From Mitragyna speciosa (Eukaryota > Streptophyta > Magnoliopsida > Gentianales > Rubiaceae), in assembly GCA_024721245.1 (NCBI GenBank), contig CM045564.1, positions 18,298,019-18,362,018 of the forward strand: a stretch of 64,000 bases of DNA, written 5' to 3'. Shown here in pieces: positions 57,753 through 64,000 of the stretch. The notes beneath the pieces are model-generated. The model had not been told where the DNA came from, did not search any database, and worked only from the letters and a program-made list of their open reading frames with translations. Numbering within the stretch: the stretch's first letter is position 1; every line of letters begins with the position of its first letter. The position numbers and the translations under genes are program-made.

Positions 57753-60700
57753 TTTCTTAGGTACAAAACTGTTGTACGAACGCAATAAATTAGTACGCAA
57801 TTTTACAAACTAGCTGCTCAATTTGTTCAAACATTGAGTTAGTTATGCCTCATTGCAACTTTCAATTGAAGTAGAGTTACCATAGCAAATATCATGTCAG
57901 TCCCACACTCAATCGTCGGCAATAGCCAATAATAGACTCTGCTTTTTGAATCAGCTTTTTTGCTCTTGTAATTTTTTGGTACAGTAACTTCAGATATTTT
58001 GTTATGATACAAAGTTGAGTCAATTTTGTATCATACCAAGAATCAATAGTTGAATGAGAATAAGAAAGGTGTACCCACATGAATTGTTAATTTAATCTAA
58101 ATAGACAGATTCACATAAGTTATTAAAATTTTACTTATTTTTTATAAACTTGTATTTTAAACAATAAAAGTGTCCGCAATTCTAATAGTCATAAATTGTG
58201 TATGGATTGTTTTAGAAACGTGAGCAATTTTGCTTTCAATTGGTAGAATCGTAATTTTTTGTTCAAAAGACAATAAAGATAACCATGGCCCACCTTCTTC
58301 GTTCTCTGGTACTAAAAATGCAGAAGCCTGGTCCTACAAGTATCTATTAGATTTTATTTTGACCAAAAATATCCATGAAACATGTGGCTATATAAAAACA
58401 GATTTAAAAAAAAAAAAAAAGTTCAAAAGTGGAGGTGGTTGAGCTAGAGTTGTTTTCAAATTAATTTTTAATAAAGTTTGGGGTAGTTAAAATGATTAGC
58501 ACGTAACTTGTGGGTTATGCTGGTATTATTAACTTTAGATGTGATTAATTTTTTAATAAAGTATCTGGTAAGCACTTACTTGGGGGTTATGGTGATATTA
58601 CAAACTATGGATGTCATTAATTTTTAATTATGTATTCAATATTAAATCACCAACATTTAACTTTCGAATAACGAAGGTAATATTAAGTAAAACGGAAATA
58701 AGTATTGCATGCATCACGTGCGTCACGTGGCATGTCACGTGATGCATAGAACCAATCACATATTGCCAAATGATACAAGATGTAGTCTACTATTTCTATG
58801 TAACGATAAATTATTCGTTTTAATACACTACATGGCAATCTACGTGATGCATTTAATATTTTTTCATAAAATGGAGGCTGCGGCACACTAGATGGAGATA
58901 CGATAATTAATGTCTAAAATGGAAAAGATGCAACGCATTATTGTTTGAGGCATTGTACGATAGGAGTTTTATATATTTTAAGTTTCCTACTAGGGATAAT
59001 TTCAAATTCCTCTGCTAAGTTTTGTCACAATTCGAGCCACTTCCCCTTAGGTTATAATACTTATATTTACACCCTTTATTTTCATATTTTTTCATAAAAA
59101 AAGCTCATTTTGATAATGTGATCTAAAAACACCAATCAAATACCCTAACTTACTTAATTGCTTTAAAAACAAACAATAATTTAAAAAAAATAAGACTCTA
59201 GTCTTCAACCTCCCTAATTGTGCTTCCCAAGTTGTTCATACATGTTTTTTCTATTAAATTGTTCATCTGTTTCTTATTGATATATTTGTTTGTAAGATTT
59301 GGATAGATAAAGTAGATTTAATTAGATTAGCCAGATAACTAGATTTTGAAAAATAGAATAGGTGGAGATTGACAATTTGATATAAGAGTATGAGTACTTT
59401 TGACATCTTTGTTGATTAATTGGTTAATTTTTTAAGAATTTTTTTTCTTTTTCAAAAGTAATGAAGGGTTTTTTAGGATATTTAGTTGGTGTTTCATAGA
59501 TTACATTATCAAAATAGGTTTTCTTACTATCAAATATATAAACATATGGGTGTAACTATAATTATCAATACCTGAGGGGAGGTATATGCAATTGCGGCAA
59601 ACCTTAGGGAAGGTATATGAAATTATTTCTTACTACTATTGGTTCTTAAGAACGTAATTCTTTCAAGAACTCTTCACTGATACCTTAATCAGTAGTTATC
59701 TCCGAGAATTGAAAACTTGCAACATGTTGTGGTTTTTAAAAGTTTAGTAATTGGATATGGATGTATGAAGTTTTTATACTATTTAAGCTTAAGAATTAAT
59801 ATATATTAGAACACTTCACAATGATTTACCAAAAGATCATAAAAACTCAGAACCTGAATCATAAAAAGTGGAACTTTAGATTTGTTGCATTGATTAATTC
59901 TTAATTCGTGTCAGTCACAAGTCATGAAAATCCATAATATTCCAAACTCAATGGATCAGGGTTCCTGACAAGCGAGATCCAGATCAAATTCGGCGTCAGA
60001 CTGTTTAATTATAACATTATTTCATGAATTGGTTGAAGAATTATTGAGATAAAAATTAATCTTGAAGAGCAAATTAAGGGCTGGAGATTATGTGCTGTGG
60101 CAAATATAGTTTAATATCTCTCTTTAAATTGTATGTGAAGCCAAAATAAACAAATAAATAAGAGAAACATAGATCAGATATCCAGTTAATAGTCAAAGAA
60201 CGAGATCATCAGTGAGGAACACAACCAATTCTTTCATGAGAGAGTTAAGTCAAGCAAAAGAAATGTATGGTCCAACAAATTAATGTGAGATATCGAAGTA
60301 TCTATAATTGATAACAATCACATCTTAAGTGCAAAATAAAGAAAAATGTACAAAAATTTTGCCTACCATCTTCAGCCTGTTGATTTCAAACAAAACTACA
60401 GTGTTTCCATTATTCGATTCATATATCTACTATTTTCGTACTAATCTATATCCAGAAAAAAAAAATCCAAAGCATTTTAGGATTTGATTTTACTATTTAT
60501 GATTGCAACAGGCTAAGAAGCTGAAGCGTTGACAAGGAAATTTATAGGTTAAAAGTTGAAACAAACCTAAATAAAGACACTGTAAATATTAGATAGTCTA
60601 CTCTTTGTTCTTAACCTGCCATGGTTTCTTCTTTTCCTGCCAATTTCTTATAGAAAAGAAACAGTTGCATTCATTTCACTCAAATGTTGGATGTTAATCA

Positions 60701-61409
60701 CAACGTTGCAAGAGGAGAAAATCAAGAAATTGTGTCTTGAAAATCTACCTGAGGAGCCCTGAAGCTTTTGTCTTCTCCATTGAAACGTAGTAAGAATAGC
60801 AAAAATGATATTAAGTTGTTGCTAGGTTAGCTCCTGATTTCCAATTTTCCTATCCACTGATGATTGTATTGTATTGTCTGCTCTTGAGAGTCACTGGCAT
60901 TCCACTCTTTCTTGAAAACCTGCACAAATTGGTCCGAAAAACAGATATTTGATGGTTCAAATATATGGTGAAGCTTCTGGTTTGTTTAGTGGTTGCTGTT
61001 GAAAGCATGATGTAGAAATCAAAAGCATTTTATGCTTTCATTGTTTTTTAATTTGTTTCAGGTGTTCATCAGTTATGGATATAACTAGATGAATTGTCTT
61101 CTTAAGCTGTTTAGGCAGTTGAAGTCTAGGAGTGTAGAAGTAGATTAAAACTTCAAAAGATTATACTTTCATGTTGCCCTAGTTTTTGCTTTGGCTTCTT
61201 TTCCTCTAAATGAGTAGATTAAGCACTTCATGTCCTGAAGTAGGTGAAAGAAAGAGCCTAAAAATGCCAGTAGTAATATAGTGCATAATGAAATGAGTTA
61301 ATCTAGCTAGACGGGGGATATCAATGAGGATCAAGATAGTATGGCTTACAAATTCAAGTCCGTGTTTTTTTTTTTCTCCAATCCACATGTAAAAATTCTA
61401 GAGATGTTG
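57753..61409. other. Intergenic upstream of UGT
   Basis: AT-rich. It includes three G-boxes (58715-58741) and a loose roughly 85-bp direct repeat at 58495-58630. A minus-strand stretch at about 60920-60830 looks exon-like: acceptor CAG, then VFKKEWNASDSQEQT and on to a stop. I cannot place it in a gene. No complete gene is supported. Confidence 0.45.
58715..58741. promoter_or_regulatory. Cluster of three G-boxes
   Basis: CACGTG occurs at 58715-58720, 58724-58729 and 58736-58741, three times in 27 bp. The outer two are embedded in a palindrome (GCATCACGTG...CACGTGATGC, 58711-58745). The cluster is about 1.15 kb upstream of the UGT start. Confidence 0.6.
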
Positions 61410-62343
61410 TGTCACGCCTAATGCCCGAAACATGGCACCCGCCATATCCTAAACTAAGTTAAGACACAAGGCTAATCGATACAAAATATCATCTAACACA
61501 AATCAAGACTTAAAGAATACACCATAGTTTCCCGAAAGAAATTCACTTCATTCATCCAAAATGTACATTATCCATTTACAATTCCATTCTCCCATTACAA
61601 AAAAATAGTTGAAGTATCACATGTATAACCTAGCTTAACAAAAATATGGCTATACAATCAATGAACAAAAATAATCTCATTCCAAGTCTATCAAACTATA
61701 ACTGTGAGACCCAAAAGTCATGCTACTCCTCCTCTATGAATTCCTTCCCTGCGAAGTCAAAGAATGGGTGAGTGACAAATCACCCAGTAAGTAGTACAGG
61801 ATCTCTTTGTGACATGAGATTGTTACACATATATTCATAGTTTTTTAATACAAAACTGAAGTTTAGATCATTCATAAAAATACGTGGTCATTTCATTAGC
61901 AATACAAAGAAATTCATAATCATAGATAAATGCAATGAGAGCTCAAGTAGTTAGTGGACAAATGACCCTGGATATCCAGTTGTTAATTACAACCTGGTTA
62001 ACATGGTTTGAAACCAACTATCTCTCGGTTGGTCCGGTTCAAAACTAAGTATCACCCGATTAGTACGGTTCAAAGAGTTTACTACAAACACCAAAGTTAA
62101 GGAACTAGTCCCGTCATAATCCATTTCACATTTAATAGCTCAATTCCATAGTCATTCAATTAACAATTGAACCACGTATATACATTTCATAGCAAAGCAA
62201 GAATATAACCAACTCAAGCCCATTCATATAGAAATTAACATTTCAAATCATTAACTTTAGCAAATTACATTTTCAAAAGCAAAGAGATTCAAGTACTACT
62301 TAACTCAATCCAAAGACTAATTTAAGTAATCCGAGTAGGGGTA
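61410..62343 (-). mobile_element. LTR-like element 3, truncated, inverted
   Basis: Starts TGTCACGCCTAATGCCCGAA, the reverse complement of the end of LTR 1 and LTR 2. It keeps GGATATCCAGTTGTTAA (61972), the CCGGTT-rich stretch and GGAACTAGTCCCGTCA (62100), the inverted landmarks of the family. About 930 bp remain before the CACTA end interrupts it. Confidence 0.75.
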
Positions 62344-64000
62344 TACTACAACAATAAAGACATTTTGAGGCATTTAAAAATGACATATAAAGTAACTTTT
62401 CGTGACACTTTAGTTTTTGAGGCACTCGCATAAAGCGTCATGCAAAACCAGCGTTTGGAAAAGGTTTGAGACACTTTCAAGCGTCGCAACAGATAACTAT
62501 GAGGCATTTGAATGTACCTTTATAAACTTCTATCGTGACACTATGCAGTGTCTTGATAAACTGTATCGTGACACTATGCAGTGACTCAATAGACAAGTTT
62601 TTAGGACGCTCATAATGGTCATTTTACATAGATTGTACAGGCCCATGGGAGTGTCATTTCTTGGTCTATTAAGGCCCTTTGGAGGGTCATGTAAACTGAT
62701 TTCCACAAGCATTTCAGAGCGTCACGAGAGGTTTTTATTTTTTTTAATTTTATTTAAGCCAAAAACTTTTATTCAATAACCTACATAAAGCTACTAAATA
62801 CAGTTTTTCATCCATTCCAACTCAGACAAAAAAATAATCCAATGCAAGTGTTCAACTAATCAATTCAAAGGAACTGCATAAAATATGCCATACAATATCC
62901 ATCTATTTCAATTTGAACAAAAATTTTCTAGATGATGTCTTCAAAATGAATCATCAACATCCAAAATAAAGTTCAAATAAACTCAAATGCTACTAATAAA
63001 ATCAATTCAACTCTAGATTTGCTTTGCAACAAAAGAGATAGAAAAATAACTCCAGCATCACCTTGTTCCATGGTTGAATAATCAATCTCCTTGAATTTTT
63101 ACCTACAAGAAGTGTGCAGTAAGTTATAATACTAACTTATCAAGTACAAGTTTATCAACTATAGTTCTAAATCTAAAACTAAAGTGACAAAAAGCATAAC
63201 AACATCGAAAAAATTACCAAGTTGGATGGCCAAGCGATAGGTGCACCAATTGCATCTTCAATTGTGGTTATCAATTGCTCATCACGCTGTATCACAATTT
63301 GCACTACTATCTCAAACCAAAAAGTTTCTCAAAACAGCTAAGCAACTTCACATTTTTACTATTTTGTGTGTGTGTGTAACATAAACATATGTCAAATTGA
63401 TATCACCAAACTTTAAGAAGAAGATAAAGTGGCAGAACCAACCATTGAAAGGAAAAAAAGAAAGAAAAGCGATATAAACTGAAGGAGCATAGAACTAGTT
63501 GTTAAAAAATGCATCCATTCATTTGTAAAATATGCAGAAGAAAAGTATTCGACAAATACCTCTAGAAGAAATCAATTGACAAAGTCTTGCAAAGGCAAAT
63601 TCACCAGTGTTTTAAATTAAAGCCTGCCAAAAAATGTTAACACTACTTTAGTGATTTTAAGATATTCCATAGCAATGTTCACATTATACAAAATTCAGAA
63701 AATTGGATGAAAACCATGTTAGATTGCAAGATTGCTAGCCGAATAGTCAATAATTAACTATTTAACCCGCCACTCCCACTCACAAGAGTTGGGTGGTTGG
63801 AAGAAGTAAGTACTTGAACAAGTGCAACCTTAGATCACAATAAGCTGCTTAAACTTTAGGCAGACCCAAGAACATCATGTACCAAGTAAAACTACAAATG
63901 TCTTAGGAATAAAAAGCATTCCTTAACAAATTAGTAAGCACTTTGTATCAACAAATAACAATGGTAGGAATGTGATTTATGTGGAATTTTTCCTTTCTTG
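62344..64000. mobile_element. CACTA (En/Spm) element end, continuing beyond the window
   Basis: ACTACAACAATAAAGACATT at 62345 is a near match to CACTA termini (CACTACAAnAAA), with the first C changed to T. Subterminal short repeats follow, including GACACTATGCAGTG twice (62538 and 62570) and several GAGGCA and GAGACAC words, a pattern expected for CACTA ends. A transposase-like exon lies at about 63230-63320. The other end and the target duplication lie outside the window. Confidence 0.5.
63230..63320 (-). pseudogene. Exon of an En/Spm-type transposon protein (candidate)
   Basis: On the minus strand the stretch encodes QRDEQLITTIEDAIGAPIAW followed by PSNL and then a GT donor. The G-x-P/V-I/V-A-W-P pattern near the C-terminus is familiar from plant En/Spm (CACTA) proteins. 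It is a single short exon, so the call leans on its place inside a CACTA-like element. Confidence 0.35.

Overview
This is nuclear DNA of a flowering plant, a eudicot. The evidence is an snRNA gene with the plant upstream sequence element, a MIR319 precursor, a NAC-domain gene, a UGT with a plant PSPG box, coiled-coil NB-LRR relics, GT-AG introns, and dense plant transposons in an AT-rich background. The NB-LRR relics resemble the R1/late-blight type common in asterids, so an asterid is plausible, but the sequence does not prove it.

Layout. 0-10 kb: a U2 snRNA gene (295-490, +), a MIR319 gene (1583-1770, -), and long intergenic DNA with SINE-like pieces. 10-11 kb: an intact intronless cytosolic ribose-5-phosphate isomerase (10242-11066, +). 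12.2-43.1 kb: a tandem duplication of a roughly 3.1-kb unit holding a small NAC-domain gene. Copy A (12240-24187) carries an 8.8-kb Mutator-like element (MULE2, 14203-23006) upstream of a frameshifted NAC gene. Copy B (24188-43079) carries a solo-LTR-like insertion (25339-27171) and a 14.0-kb Mutator-like element (MULE1, 28246-42256) inside codon-intact NAC sequence. Each MULE has a perfect 10-bp target duplication, and the other copy of the unit preserves the empty site. Both MULEs carry a MuDR-type transposase gene followed in the same direction by a plant mobile domain (PMD) gene. Both carry arrays of short palindromes near their ends, with a different palindrome in each element. 44.6-52.5 kb: two tandem NB-LRR relics (-). 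One has a stop and several frameshifts; the other has lost the core of NB-ARC. Between them lie two MITEs that share one TTA. 53.7-55.8 kb: a second solo LTR with a GC-rich island. 56.1-57.6 kb: an intact UGT71-like glycosyltransferase (-). 58-64 kb: intergenic DNA, then a third LTR copy interrupted by the end of a CACTA element that runs out of the window.

The genes that look intact are U2, MIR319, the isomerase and the UGT. They are unrelated housekeeping, developmental and specialised-metabolism genes and do not form a pathway. The remainder is transposon-driven accessory DNA. The most notable content is the pair of transposase-plus-PMD Mutator elements with palindrome-studded termini.
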